DNA of 64,000 bases from JAYFQE01 sp034927345 (GCA_034927345.1 JAYFQE010000012.1:82900-146899), one strand, 5' to 3'. Positions 25,604 to 34,787 are shown, numbered from the stretch's first letter. Made by a program: numbers and translations. The notes: a model not told the origin generated them from the sequence alone.

Positions 25604-26959
25604 TCAATGGATGCCGTAATATTTTTCAGTTTCCGTCAAAGCGTCTTCAATAATGTCGAATCCCTTGAGCAGCATGTCGTCTTCCATGATTAAAGGCGGC
25701 GAGAGGCGCAGGATATGGTGGGCGGGAACCCAGGCCAGACCACGGGCGAAAGCTTTCTGATAAACCATGTGGCCGGCTTCTTCGAACGGTTCTTTGGTTT
25801 CGCGGTCCTTGACCAGTTCTAATGCCAGCAGGCAGCCTTTGCCGCGGACATCGCCAAGGATCTTATGCCGGCCCATCATCTCGCGCATGCGCTTCATGGC
25901 TACGTCGCCCAAATGGGCCGAACGTTCGCAGAGCTGTTCTTCCTCGATGACTTCGATCGAAGCCAGAGCTGCGGCGCAGGCCATCGGATTGCCGCCGTAG
26001 CTGGATGAAGCGGATATTTTTTCGATGCTTGATTTGTAGCGGTCGCTGACGCACATGGCGGTAACCGGGAAACCGTTGCCGAACCCCTTGCCTAAGGTGG
26101 TGATGTCCGGAATGACGTTCCAGTGCTCCATGGCAAACATCTTGCCGGTTCGTCCCATGCAGGTCAGTACTTCATCGGCGATCAGGAGGCAGCCGAGTTT
26201 ATCGCAAAGCTGACGCAGGCGGGGCATGAAAGCATCCGGCGGCACAACCGATCCGCCCCAGCCCTGGATCGGTTCGAGCACGATGCCGGCGAGCTGGCCG
26301 GAGGTTTCGTTTTTAATGGCCATTTCCAGATAATCGGCGCAATAACACTGGCATTGATCCGGCTTCATTTTAAACGGGCAGCGGTAGCAATTCGGCCGCG
26401 GCGCCAGGAAAAAGCCTGGCGCGCGCAATCCCTGGGTTTTGTCAACGCCGGCGCAGCTGACCGCGCCCATCGTCTTGCCATGAAAATCGCGCCAGAAGGA
26501 AACAAACTCTATTTTGCCGGATGCGGCCCGGGCGCAGCGCAGAGCGGCTTCGACCGCCGTGGTGCCGGAATCGTACAACTGGATGCCGTTGAGATCGCCG
26601 TTGGTGGTCGCCGCCAGTTTTTCCAGAAGCTGCATCTTAACCGGCGTTGTGAAATCATGGCAATTCATCAGCTGATTGGCATATTTAGCCACCGCTTCGC
26701 TGATCTTGGGATGGCAATGCCCCAGGCCGGTCACATAAATGCCGGATGAGAAATCAATGAAGGTGTTGCCGTCGACATCGGTCAGCGTGCAGCCCTTGCC
26801 GGATTCAAAGGCAACTGGAAAAAGCGTAACCTGGCTGGAATAGCCCTTCATGTATTTAGCTGCCCGCTGATGATATTCGCGGGACTTCGGGCCCGGCAGC
26901 TCTGTGTGGATGGCGGGCAGTTTGTCCAGATCAACTTTAGCCCAATTTTTGTCGTACAT
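25604..26959 (-). CDS. Class III PLP-dependent aminotransferase
   Basis: A 451-residue aminotransferase of fold type I, class III. Visible are the PLP-phosphate GTTAVEAALRCARAASG near 125, the FHGKTMG segment near 155, the Asp of LLIADEVLTCMGRTG near 260 and the Schiff-base lysine Lys291 in TTLGKGFGNG. A Cys-rich insertion (NCYRCPFKMKPDQCQCYC, about 185-202) is seen in some GABA-transaminase-like clades. The start at 26959 has AAGGAGG 5 bases upstream; the reading frame stays open further upstream but that part is antisense noise over the next gene. It follows a Gfo/Idh gene by 43 bases, so amination of a keto-sugar or keto-cyclitol, or the reverse, is plausible. Confidence 0.88.
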   Translation of the reverse strand: MYDKNWAKVDLDKLPAIHTELPGPKSREYHQRAAKYMKGYSSQVTLFPVAFESGKGCTLTDVDGNTFIDFSSGIYVTGLGHCHPKISEAVAKYANQLMNCHDFTTPVKMQLLEKLAATTNGDLNGIQLYDSGTTAVEAALRCARAASGKIEFVSFWRDFHGKTMGAVSCAGVDKTQGLRAPGFFLAPRPNCYRCPFKMKPDQCQCYCADYLEMAIKNETSGQLAGIVLEPIQGWGGSVVPPDAFMPRLRQLCDKLGCLLIADEVLTCMGRTGKMFAMEHWNVIPDITTLGKGFGNGFPVTAMCVSDRYKSSIEKISASSSYGGNPMACAAALASIEVIEEEQLCERSAHLGDVAMKRMREMMGRHKILGDVRGKGCLLALELVKDRETKEPFEEAGHMVYQKAFARGLAWVPAHHILRLSPPLIMEDDMLLKGFDIIEDALTETEKYYGIH

Positions 26960-27002
26960 AAAAACCTCCTTGAAATTAACTCCGGCTGCGACTGTCTGCC
27001 GC

Positions 27003-28136
27003 TCAGACCGGTTCGATCGTTTTGTAATGATGGGAACGCAGAGCCGCTGTCTGCAAGGCATGGGACATGCGGGTTTCTTCCGGCGTGAAACAGCCGAATT
27101 CAACGGATTTGCCGTCAAGCTCCAGCATATAGGCGCCCCACATTTGCAAAATCGCGTCGGTAAAGCCAAACTCGAAGATCGGGCCGGTGATGACCGGAAG
27201 CATCGGCTTATAACCGACATTGACGTCAGCCCAGGCTTGTTCTTTGCCCCAGTCGACCGTGTAGCTGAAAATGTTGGGATTCTCACTGGTAAATCTGGCC
27301 GATGCTTTCATGCCGTAGATTTCAAAATACCAGTTGTCCGTACAACCGGGCGCCATCCGTTTGGTTTCCAGATACATGGTAAAAGAATCACCCTGATGGT
27401 CGGCCGTATCGCAGATCATCGTACCGTTGTCCCAAGTATCGCAGGCAGCCATGCCGCCTTTGCCGTCCGGACGTTCGGTAATAAATTTCCCTAATTTGGC
27501 ACAGACATTTTTCGGCATAAACCCCATGCGGAAGGGAATATGCTCGGCGTGAATGCCCAGATCGCCCAGACAGCCATACTCGCCGTTGATTGCCGCCTTG
27601 CGTTTCCAGTTGATCGGCTTGTTGACATCCATGTCGCTGCTATGGCAGAAACCGCCCTTGATTTCCAGAATCCGGCCGAAACGTTCCTCGCGAATCCAAC
27701 GGATCAGGAGCTGCATGGCCGGGAAGAAAGGAAATTCGCTGGAGCAGCGGGCAAATACTTCCGGATGTCCGGCCAGTTCTTCCAGGATGGCTTGATTCTG
27801 TTTTTGATCCATGCCAAAAGGCTTTTCGCCCATGATATGCTTGCCGGAGCGAATGGCTGCCGTGATGATTTCCTCATGCAAAATATGGGGGACGGCGATA
27901 TAGACCGCTTCGATATCTTTTTGCGCCAGCAATTCCCGATAATCCGAATAAACGGACCGGACGGTCGGTATATTTGCGCTGAACCAGGTCGTGTTTTCCG
28001 GATTGACATCACAAACGGCCACAATTTCCGGCCGGGCAATCTCTGTTTTAAAATGACACCAACGAGCTGCGGCACTGGCAAATTCGCGGCCCATCAGACC
28101 GCAGCCAATAATACCAAATCGATAAGTGCGTGCCAT
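27003..28136 (-). CDS. Gfo/Idh/MocA-family oxidoreductase
   Basis: A 377-residue NAD(P)-dependent dehydrogenase. FGIIGCGLMGREFA is the N-terminal Rossmann loop, GEKPFGMD (near 102) is the EKP motif, and GCLGDLGIHAEHIPFRMGF (near 190) carries the catalytic Asp/His. It is co-directional with and 43 bases before the aminotransferase gene, forming a two-gene operon with its own promoter at 28190-28218. The pair resembles dehydrogenase-transaminase couples that interconvert sugars or cyclitols with amino sugars; direction of flow is unknown. Confidence 0.85.
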   Translation of the reverse strand: MARTYRFGIIGCGLMGREFASAAARWCHFKTEIARPEIVAVCDVNPENTTWFSANIPTVRSVYSDYRELLAQKDIEAVYIAVPHILHEEIITAAIRSGKHIMGEKPFGMDQKQNQAILEELAGHPEVFARCSSEFPFFPAMQLLIRWIREERFGRILEIKGGFCHSSDMDVNKPINWKRKAAINGEYGCLGDLGIHAEHIPFRMGFMPKNVCAKLGKFITERPDGKGGMAACDTWDNGTMICDTADHQGDSFTMYLETKRMAPGCTDNWYFEIYGMKASARFTSENPNIFSYTVDWGKEQAWADVNVGYKPMLPVITGPIFEFGFTDAILQMWGAYMLELDGKSVEFGCFTPEETRMSHALQTAALRSHHYKTIEPV

Positions 28137-28189
28137 GATCCTGTCCCCTTCCGAACCTTTCGGTTGCTTCAGATGTCCTATTGCGAATG

Positions 28190-28218
28190 ATTATAAACGA
28201 TCATAAAACGAAAGTCAA
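28190..28218 (-). promoter_or_regulatory. Promoter of the dehydrogenase-aminotransferase operon
   Basis: TTGACT (28213-28218), a 17-base spacer and TATAAT (28190-28195) on the minus strand. The spacer and -10 area contain an ATGAT...ATCAT inverted repeat that may be an operator. Confidence 0.8.
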
Positions 28219-28255
28219 CACAACATAAATGAAATATAAAACCAACCTAAAAAAC

Positions 28256-28287
28256 AAACCCGGATTGCTTTGCGGCAATCCGGGTTT
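28256..28287 (-). terminator. Terminator after the AraC gene
   Basis: A perfect 13-base stem (AAACCCGGATTGC/GCAATCCGGGTTT) with a 6-base loop; the minus strand continues into TTTGTTTTTT. It separates the AraC gene at 28363 from the dehydrogenase operon. Confidence 0.85.
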
Positions 28288-28362
28288 TGTTGTTCTTGCG
28301 GAAACAGAAAGGTAAAGTTCACGTCGGGTTATGGGGGGGACCGGTCCTGAAACCGGATCGTT

Positions 28363-29271
28363 TCAGGCATGTAAGGGACGAACCGGCCGGGCTTCGATAT
28401 AGCCGCGGTAACCCATCGGCGCCAGCTGAAAACGAGGACCATCGGAATCGGCCCATTGAAAGCCATAAAGCTCCGGATTGTAAATTTTTATCAATTCCCA
28501 AACTTCGCCGATCGCATCTTCGTAATGGTCGTCATCATAGGGCTCACCTTGAAAAACCATCATTTTACAGGGCGGCAGATCGATCATTTCAAGACCTTCG
28601 GGTATCGGGCCGGCGTAACCGGCCGGCATTTCCACGCCTTGGACGTACAGGGAAGTGCCGGGTTTGATCAGATGATCCGGCAGCCATAGGCCGATGGGTT
28701 CATATAAAGCATCCTTGATGCCGGTCAGAATTTCCCAGATGTCGCAGCCAACTTCTTCACAATAAGCATAATAATCGGTTGCCTTAATCCCTCGTTTTAA
28801 AATCAATTTGCGCGCCGGGCGGTCAATGACCTGTACAAAAATGGCGCTGGCTTTCTTTTTATCGGACATCGTGTTTTCTCCTTTATTGATACCAGGATAG
28901 GCGTCACGGACTTTTTCCGGCAGAAACAAGCGAACGGGCCGGGGATGCTTTTGCAAAGATTTCGGGGTTAATCCAAATTCTTTCGAAAAAGCGCGGGTAA
29001 AACCTTCGTGTGAATCAAAAATGAAATCGAAAGCAACGTCAATAATCCGCGCGTCCTGATTCTGCAGCCTCAGGGCGGCACGGGACAGCCGCAAAGTCCG
29101 GATGTATTCAAAAGGTGTTTTGCCGGTCAGATCCTTGAATAATCTCGCGCTGTGCCAAGGTGAATAGCCGGCCGCACAAGCGAGGTCGTGCAGACTGATC
29201 GGCAGGGCAATATGGGTTTCAATATAGTCCTGCATCCGTTGAACCGCGTCAATCTTGTTTCGGTTATCCAT
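28363..29271 (-). CDS. AraC-family regulator with GyrI-like effector domain
   Basis: A 302-residue regulator. An N-terminal AraC double helix-turn-helix (about 8-108; LHDLACAAGYSPWHSARLF and ending FTRAFSKEFGLTPKSL) is joined by a linker at about 115-138 to a GyrI-like/effector-binding domain (about 140-300). This Rob- or BmrR-like layout is common in regulators responding to small hydrophobic compounds. The same architecture recurs at 56740 on the resistance island, with little sequence similarity. Target genes are unknown; it is flanked by a DeoR gene 58 bases upstream and a terminator. Confidence 0.85.
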   Translation of the reverse strand: MDNRNKIDAVQRMQDYIETHIALPISLHDLACAAGYSPWHSARLFKDLTGKTPFEYIRTLRLSRAALRLQNQDARIIDVAFDFIFDSHEGFTRAFSKEFGLTPKSLQKHPRPVRLFLPEKVRDAYPGINKGENTMSDKKKASAIFVQVIDRPARKLILKRGIKATDYYAYCEEVGCDIWEILTGIKDALYEPIGLWLPDHLIKPGTSLYVQGVEMPAGYAGPIPEGLEMIDLPPCKMMVFQGEPYDDDHYEDAIGEVWELIKIYNPELYGFQWADSDGPRFQLAPMGYRGYIEARPVRPLHA

Positions 29272-29329
29272 GTTTTGCCTCCACCACCACTATACATCGT
29301 CCGGGGGAAGAAAACTTGACCCTGCTTGC

Positions 29330-30109
29330 TCAGATTTCTGCAACAACAACCTGGATTCCCTGTTCGGTAAAGGCGCGTAAATCGTCTTCCGAGGCGTTCC
29401 AATCAGTAATCAACATATGTAATTTGTTTGACGGACAGATACTGATAATAGAATCAAATCCGATTTTTTCAGTCGGATACAAGCCCACTGCAATTTTTGA
29501 GTTATCAATGACTGCGTTTATCAGTCCGATGTTTCTTGATTTCTGAATGGAAAGACCAAATTTTGCCGAGATGCAGGCAGAGGTTATAAAGCATTTATCG
29601 AATTTCAACCGTTTGATGGTTTCTACCGTAAAATCATCGTAAAAAGCGCCGTTGCGGTTCATTTCGCCGCCTGTGACAATCACAGTTATGTTTTCATATT
29701 TGCGCAGCTCCTCGGCGATTGAAATCGAGTTCGTTACAAGGGTGCAGCATAATTCATGGGGGAGATTTTGGGCTATTAAAGCGCCAACACTGGCCGGCGC
29801 AAGATAGACGACATCGTTGGGCTCGATGAACGTAATGGCTTTTTTGGCAATCGCCAGATAATTGTCTTTAACCATTTGAACTCTTTCGGCAGAAGATAAA
29901 TCATGACATTCGCCGCCTTGACCTATTTTTCTGTTTGGGATGGCGCCGCCGTGAGTTCTCTTTAATAATCCTTTCTCTTCTAATATCCTTAAGTCTCTTT
30001 TAGCAGAATCATAACTGATTTCGAACTTTTCTTGAATCTCACCTGTAGTTATGCTTCTTTTTTCGGATAGAAGATCAAGAATAGCTTGATGACGTTCTTC
30101 GATAAACAT
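29330..30109 (-). CDS. DeoR/GlpR-family repressor
   Basis: A 259-residue sugar-responsive repressor. The N-terminal winged helix-turn-helix (about 4-60: RHQAILDLLSEKRSITTGEIQEKF, DSAKRDLRILEEKGLLKRTHGG) is followed by a DeoR C-terminal sugar-phosphate sensor domain with its ISI-type substrate loop (CTLVTNSISIAEEL near 125). The start at 30109 has GAGAAGGT 7 bases upstream. It is divergent from the GH109-like gene at 30435, which it probably represses until a phosphorylated sugar appears. Confidence 0.87.
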   Translation of the reverse strand: MFIEERHQAILDLLSEKRSITTGEIQEKFEISYDSAKRDLRILEEKGLLKRTHGGAIPNRKIGQGGECHDLSSAERVQMVKDNYLAIAKKAITFIEPNDVVYLAPASVGALIAQNLPHELCCTLVTNSISIAEELRKYENITVIVTGGEMNRNGAFYDDFTVETIKRLKFDKCFITSACISAKFGLSIQKSRNIGLINAVIDNSKIAVGLYPTEKIGFDSIISICPSNKLHMLITDWNASEDDLRAFTEQGIQVVVAEI

Positions 30110-30434
30110 ATAAATACCTTCTCTCTGAATTCGTTTTGAAGCTTGGTTGCAACAAATGCTCATCATCATTAACAGATTATAACGAAAATTAACGTATGTC
30201 AACGATATATCATAAATATGGGTGAAAATAATTAACGGTTATTCACATATATCCATCGCTTGCTGCTTATCGTTTGAGGATGTCGCTGAACAAAACGAAT
30301 ATGACCGCCGGCAGCATGTGTATTTTGACAACTTTATGGTAAGTGAGTATCCTGAGTCCATAGACTGATGAGGCGCATTTTTGCCCGATGAAAGATTTTT
30401 ATGAGATGACAAGTCAGCTTTGGGAGGGATTTTA
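30110..30434. promoter_or_regulatory. Divergent promoter region, DeoR gene and GH109-like gene
   Basis: This 325-base gap holds two promoters and no gene that I can support. On the minus strand, TATAAT (30176-30181) is paired with TTGACA (30197-30202) over a short 15-base spacer and serves the DeoR gene. On the plus strand, TTGACA (30325-30330), 17 bases, TATCCT (30348-30353) serve the gene at 30435. AT-rich sequence with AACGTATGTCAACG lies between and may hold DeoR operators. Confidence 0.6.
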
Positions 30435-31595
30435 ATGATTAAAGTGGGTATTGCCGGAGCACGCGGCCTTTCAGCGATAACGGGCCTGCGGAGCATAGCG
30501 GATGTGGAGATAACGGCGATTTGTGATTTGAATGAAGATGCCCTTGATAAAATGGCAGCTGAACAACATATTCCCCATAAATACCGCGTCTTTGAGGATA
30601 TGCTCGATTCCGATCTGGATGCCGTCTGGATCGCCACGCCGATGCAGTGCCATGTCCCGCAGACTATTGCCGCTTTGGAAGCAGGCAAGCATGTCATGAG
30701 CGAGGTTACGGCCGGCGTTACCATGGATGAATTATGGTGGCTGATGGAGTGTGTTGAGAAATACAACAAGATCTATATGTTTGCTGAAAACTGCTGTTAT
30801 GCCCCGCAGCACCAGATGGTCCGCGAACTGCTGCGCCGGGGCATATTGGGCGAACCTTATTATGCTGAGGGTGAATACCTGCATAACTGTTTGCATTTGT
30901 TGAAATATCCCAATGGGAAAAATTCCTGGCGCAATTACTGGCAGCTGGGTACGCACGGTTCGTTTTATCCGACTCACAGCATCGGCCCGGTTATGCAGTG
31001 GTTTGACGGCGACCGGATCGAGCGGGTCACGTGTTTCGGCAGTGGTCATCACGTCCGGCCGGATATCCGCAATGAGGACACAACGGTGACCATGTGTCAG
31101 CTGAAAAGCGGCAAACTCGTAAAAATCCGTGTGGATTGCATATCGCCGAGGCCACTGCCAAGCACGACTTATTTTCAGCTTCAATGCACGAAAGGCGCTT
31201 ATGAGTCGCCGCGCGGCGGCGGTGACAGCGCCAAGATCTGGCTGGAGAGCTTTAGCGACGGATCTGAAAAAGCAGAATGGCATCGGCTGGATGATTTTCA
31301 AGCTTATTTGCCTGAACGGTATCGTCAGGCAACCGATAAGCAAAGATCGGCCGGACATGATGGATCGGACTATTTTATTGTTCAGGATTTTATCGAAGCG
31401 ATAAAAACCGGGCAGCAGCCTGAGCTTGATGTTTATAAAGCCTGCGAATGGACTGCGGTCGCTTTGCTTTCGGCGCTGAGCGTAACCAATAACAGCCGGC
31501 CGATGTTGATGCCGGATTTCCGAAAAAACATGCCGTCGGCGGAGCAGCATCTGTCCTTGGCCGCCGCGGAGGAACAGCGTTCCGGAAAAAATTGA
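30435..31595 (+). CDS. GH109-like Gfo/Idh/MocA protein
   Basis: A 386-residue NAD-binding protein (KVGIAGARGLSAITG at the N-terminus). Like the protein at 15522 it lacks EKP: SEVTAGVTMDELWWLM sits at that place, followed by FAENCCYAPQ near 120, EGEYLHNC near 150 and FYPTHSIGPVMQWFDGDR near 178, the GH109 order of motifs. It may therefore be an NAD-dependent glycosidase or lyase rather than a simple dehydrogenase. ATG 30435 is preceded by GGGAGG. It begins an apparent operon with two amidohydrolases and a GH29 gene. Confidence 0.75.
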   Translation: MIKVGIAGARGLSAITGLRSIADVEITAICDLNEDALDKMAAEQHIPHKYRVFEDMLDSDLDAVWIATPMQCHVPQTIAALEAGKHVMSEVTAGVTMDELWWLMECVEKYNKIYMFAENCCYAPQHQMVRELLRRGILGEPYYAEGEYLHNCLHLLKYPNGKNSWRNYWQLGTHGSFYPTHSIGPVMQWFDGDRIERVTCFGSGHHVRPDIRNEDTTVTMCQLKSGKLVKIRVDCISPRPLPSTTYFQLQCTKGAYESPRGGGDSAKIWLESFSDGSEKAEWHRLDDFQAYLPERYRQATDKQRSAGHDGSDYFIVQDFIEAIKTGQQPELDVYKACEWTAVALLSALSVTNNSRPMLMPDFRKNMPSAEQHLSLAAAEEQRSGKN

Positions 31596-31701
31596 TCCGG
31601 CTTTCGGTAGTTTCCTGTAATATGCATGCTTGTTCGTAGAATCCGTGCAGAAATGAAAATTGACCTTGCTATAATTAGAGCTGAAAGGGAGGTCAATGCC
31701 T

Positions 31702-32457
31702 ATGCGATATTTTGATTGTAATGCTTCTTTTGGCAGAAGAAGCCTTGTGATGCCAGGATCTTTTTATCTTAAAGAAGACCTGCTAAAAAAGATGGATGAA
31801 CTATCTATTGATCAAGCGTTGGTTTATCATGCTTTGGCTAAAGAATATGATCCCCGGACCGGCAATGAATTCTTGCAAAATGAATTAGCCGGCGAGACCC
31901 GACTTCATCCGGTGTGGGCGGTCTTGCCTCACTATACCGGAGAGTTCGATCCGCCGGACGTGCTGATGCAAAAAATGCGTGAGCAGGGAATCAAGGCTGT
32001 AACACTCTTTCCGGCGCCGTCGGTGCAGAATTTCAGCCTGTCCGAACTGAATTGCGGTTCCTTGTTCCAAATGCTGGAAACCTGGCAAATTCCCCTGCTG
32101 ATCGGTTTTGACCAGCTCGGCGGTTCCATGCAGGCTTTTGCCGGTCTGGTTGCCGCTCACCCGAACTTGCCGATTGTCCTGACACAGGTTAATTACCGGA
32201 TTGACCGCGATTTATATCCGCTCATGGACCGATACGAACATTTCTATCTGGAAACATCCGGATATAAAGTCTTTGAGGGCATTTCCCGTTTGTGCCGGCG
32301 TTTTGGCGCCCATCGTCTCCTGTTCGGCACCGGCATGCCGCAGACATCCGGCGCCGCGGCTGTCGGCTTATTGCGTTATGCGGATATTTCGGACGCAGAA
32401 AAGCAAATGATCGCCGCAGATAATCTGATCCGGCTTTTAGGAGGCGTCCGTTTATGA
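31702..32457 (+). CDS. Amidohydrolase-fold protein, metal site degenerate
   Basis: A 251-residue amidohydrolase-2-like TIM barrel that lacks the expected metal ligands. The N-terminal HxH is replaced (FDCNASFGRR), the barrel His positions are absent (LLIGFDQLGG and IVLTQVNY where ligand His normally stand), and the final Asp is Gly (FGTGMPQ in place of FGTDMP). AAGGGAGGT is 9 bases before ATG 31702; an ATG at 31696 is too close. It overlaps the intact paralogue at 32454 by 4 bases (ATGA). It is probably a non-catalytic partner or a metal-independent enzyme; a hydrolase assignment would be unsafe. Confidence 0.75.
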   Translation: MRYFDCNASFGRRSLVMPGSFYLKEDLLKKMDELSIDQALVYHALAKEYDPRTGNEFLQNELAGETRLHPVWAVLPHYTGEFDPPDVLMQKMREQGIKAVTLFPAPSVQNFSLSELNCGSLFQMLETWQIPLLIGFDQLGGSMQAFAGLVAAHPNLPIVLTQVNYRIDRDLYPLMDRYEHFYLETSGYKVFEGISRLCRRFGAHRLLFGTGMPQTSGAAAVGLLRYADISDAEKQMIAADNLIRLLGGVRL

Positions 32458-33257
32458 AAACTTTAGCGGAAAAAGCTTTGCAAGGGGAACCGCTCGATGA
32501 CATAACGATCATCGACGCCCATAATCATATTGGTTGCTGGTCGGCTTTTTATGTTCCGGGCGGCGGGACGATCGAGCAGATGATCCGCCGCGCCGATTGC
32601 CTGGGCATCGACAAGCTTTGTATTACGGCGCACGCGTCGATCGGTCCTGATTATGTTTATGGCAACGACATGGTTTTTGATGCCATTCAAAAATATCCCG
32701 ATCGTGTGATCGGGTATGTAACCGTCAACCCTAATTATCCGGAGGATATGCGCCACGAACTGGACCGCTGCTTTAGCCGTCCCGGTTTCCGGGCAATTAA
32801 GCTTCATCCGGGCTGCCATAGCAGGGAAGTCGATTATCGGACTTACGCGCCGGCTTATGAACTGGCCAATGAACGTAGCCTGACGATCCTGATTCACACC
32901 TGGGGCCGCGCCGATGTGGTTGCCGTTGACCGTCTGGCTTCCCGGTATCCCCGGGCCAATTTCATCATTGCGCATATGGGCGGCGATCAATTGGTCATGG
33001 AGCAATCGCTCGATATCATCAACAGCCATGACAATGTTTATGGCGATCTGGCCATTTCCACACCGCAGGAAAGCAATGTCGAGTATTTTGTACAAACTGC
33101 CGGCTCGAAAAAGATCATTTTCGGCACCGATATGCCCTTCTATGATCCGAGTTTTACCCTGGCGCGAACAGCCGCCGCCCAGATACCCCTGGAAGCAAAA
33201 AAAGACATCTTCGCCGGCAATATCAGCCGCTTGCTTGGCCGGATCCCGGAGCTGTAA
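32454..33257 (+). CDS. Amidohydrolase-2 family metal-dependent hydrolase
   Basis: A 267-residue amidohydrolase-2 TIM barrel with the metal site intact: IIDAHNHIG (HxH, about 20-28), LHPGCHS near 118, ILIHTWGR near 143, IIAHMGG near 170 and the catalytic Asp in FGTDMPFYDP near 224. The family includes decarboxylases, lactonases and hydrolases of ring acids or sugar lactones. Its overlap with the degenerate paralogue suggests a two-subunit complex. In this sugar locus, opening of a sugar lactone produced by an oxidoreductase is the most natural guess. Confidence 0.83.
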   Translation: MKTLAEKALQGEPLDDITIIDAHNHIGCWSAFYVPGGGTIEQMIRRADCLGIDKLCITAHASIGPDYVYGNDMVFDAIQKYPDRVIGYVTVNPNYPEDMRHELDRCFSRPGFRAIKLHPGCHSREVDYRTYAPAYELANERSLTILIHTWGRADVVAVDRLASRYPRANFIIAHMGGDQLVMEQSLDIINSHDNVYGDLAISTPQESNVEYFVQTAGSKKIIFGTDMPFYDPSFTLARTAAAQIPLEAKKDIFAGNISRLLGRIPEL

Positions 33258-33503
33258 ACCCGGACCGGATCCGCAGGAATATGCCCTGGGCTGTCCGGTT
33301 GATGTTGAATTGCCCGAATCGGTAAAACAAGGCAATAAGCGTTGTCTGATGCAGGTAACCCGGATTAGGGAAACTGAAGAAACGAATGGCGGCACAAGAA
33401 ACGCATTGCTGTAAAAGTGGCAAGAAAATCATCAATCCTTACCTTGTTTCGAAAGATAAGCCGCTGTACGATAAAGGCTATTCGATCGGAGGGGGACTAT
33501 AAC

Positions 33504-34733
33504 ATGAAGGCTAAATCAATCAGGAAACAGCAGCTGGATTTTCTGAACTGGGAATTTGGCGTTTTTTTCCATTTTGGCATCCGGACATTTTACGAAGGTC
33601 ATAAGGACTGGGATCTGCAGTCCATGCCTCTGGAAGGATTCAATCCGACCGAATTGAACTGTGAACGCTGGATTGCCGATATCAAAGAGGCCGGAGCCGC
33701 TTATGCCATCCTGGTCTGTAAACATCATGACGGTTTTGCCAATTGGCCGTCGCGCTATACCGAGTATTCAGTCGCGCATACGCCCTGGAAGAATGGCCGG
33801 GGCGATGTGGTGCGCGAGTTTGTCGAAGCCTGCCGCAAATATGATGTGAAAGTCGGCCTCTATTATTCGCCGGCTGAATTCGGGTCGAAAAATAAATCAG
33901 CTCAGGAATATGACGATTACTTTATCAACCAAATCAGCGAACTGTTGACCGGATACGGCAGGATCGACTATCTGTGGTTCGACGGCTGCGGCAGTGAAAA
34001 CCACCAATATGATACCGGACGCATCACCCAGGTCATCCGCTCCCTGCAGCCGGACATCTTGATCTTCAACATGTGGGATCCGGATACGCGCTGGGCGGGC
34101 AATGAATCAGGCATCGCCCAATCGCCAAACCGGAACTGGGTTTCTGATCTGGACTTTTCCATACAAACGATAATCAAGGAAAAACTGGATCAAATACGCT
34201 TCCTGCCGGTCGAATGCGACTGCCGTCTGCGGCTGCATAATTGGTTTTACAGCGACCGGGATGAAGACACGGTAAAATCCGTGGATGAATTATTAGGATT
34301 ATATGAGCTGTCCGTTGGCCGGGGCGCCAACTTGCTGCTCAATGTCGGCCCCGACCGGCGCGGGCTCCTGCCGGACAAAGACAGCCGGCATATCAAGGAA
34401 TTTGGCGCCGAAATCCGACGCCGTTATGCCAAGCCGCTGGCCGAATCCTTTATTCGGGAAGATGGATTTTATACGATAAAGACAGAAGAGCCGATTCTGG
34501 TAAACCAGATCGTTGCCGCAGAAGATATGACAGCCGGCGAAAAAACCGGCGCATACCGAATTCAGATTCATCCCTTTGCCAATGGCGCGCCGATTACCGT
34601 TTACCGCGGTGAGATAATCGGGCATAAAGCCATTTGCTCCTTCCCGGCCGTTCTGACGAAAAAAATCGATCTGGTTCTGGAAGACGGAGCCGGCGATGCC
34701 CGGATCGTCCGGATGTCGGCTTACCGGGTATAA
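33504..34733 (+). CDS. Alpha-L-fucosidase, GH29
   Basis: A 409-residue cytoplasmic GH29 enzyme. The family entry motif is FGVFFHFGIRTFY (near 16-28), then CKHHDGFANWPSRYTEYS (near 72-88) and the nucleophile Asp160 in YLWFDGCG; GRGANLLLNVGPDRRG near 275 is the usual end of the catalytic domain, with a short beta tail after it. I chose ATG 33504, behind GGAGGGGG, over the earlier open frame at 33417, which lacks conserved sequence. It removes terminal L-fucose from imported glycans, though some GH29 members act on beta-D-galactosides or rare 6-deoxy sugars. Confidence 0.88.
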   Translation: MKAKSIRKQQLDFLNWEFGVFFHFGIRTFYEGHKDWDLQSMPLEGFNPTELNCERWIADIKEAGAAYAILVCKHHDGFANWPSRYTEYSVAHTPWKNGRGDVVREFVEACRKYDVKVGLYYSPAEFGSKNKSAQEYDDYFINQISELLTGYGRIDYLWFDGCGSENHQYDTGRITQVIRSLQPDILIFNMWDPDTRWAGNESGIAQSPNRNWVSDLDFSIQTIIKEKLDQIRFLPVECDCRLRLHNWFYSDRDEDTVKSVDELLGLYELSVGRGANLLLNVGPDRRGLLPDKDSRHIKEFGAEIRRRYAKPLAESFIREDGFYTIKTEEPILVNQIVAAEDMTAGEKTGAYRIQIHPFANGAPITVYRGEIIGHKAICSFPAVLTKKIDLVLEDGAGDARIVRMSAYRV

Positions 34734-34757
34734 CCAGCGATAACCTGAGTAAATTGT

Positions 34758-34787
34758 TTGACGTTTTTCGGGCTTATGCAGTATACT
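34758..34787 (+). promoter_or_regulatory. Promoter of the AraC gene at 34858
   Basis: TTGACG (34758-34763) and TATACT (34782-34787) with an 18-base spacer. The -10 box forms the left end of a perfect palindrome, so the promoter should be shut when the palindrome is occupied. Confidence 0.65.

Noticed and set aside
26960..27286. N-terminal extension of the aminotransferase frame by about 109 codons
   Set aside because: A strong AAGGAGG precedes the internal ATG at 26959, and the extension would run into the Gfo/Idh gene in another frame without family similarity.
33417..33503. Extended N-terminus of the intact GH29 protein
   Set aside because: GGAGGGGG before ATG 33504 and the position of the conserved GH29 entry motif support the shorter protein.
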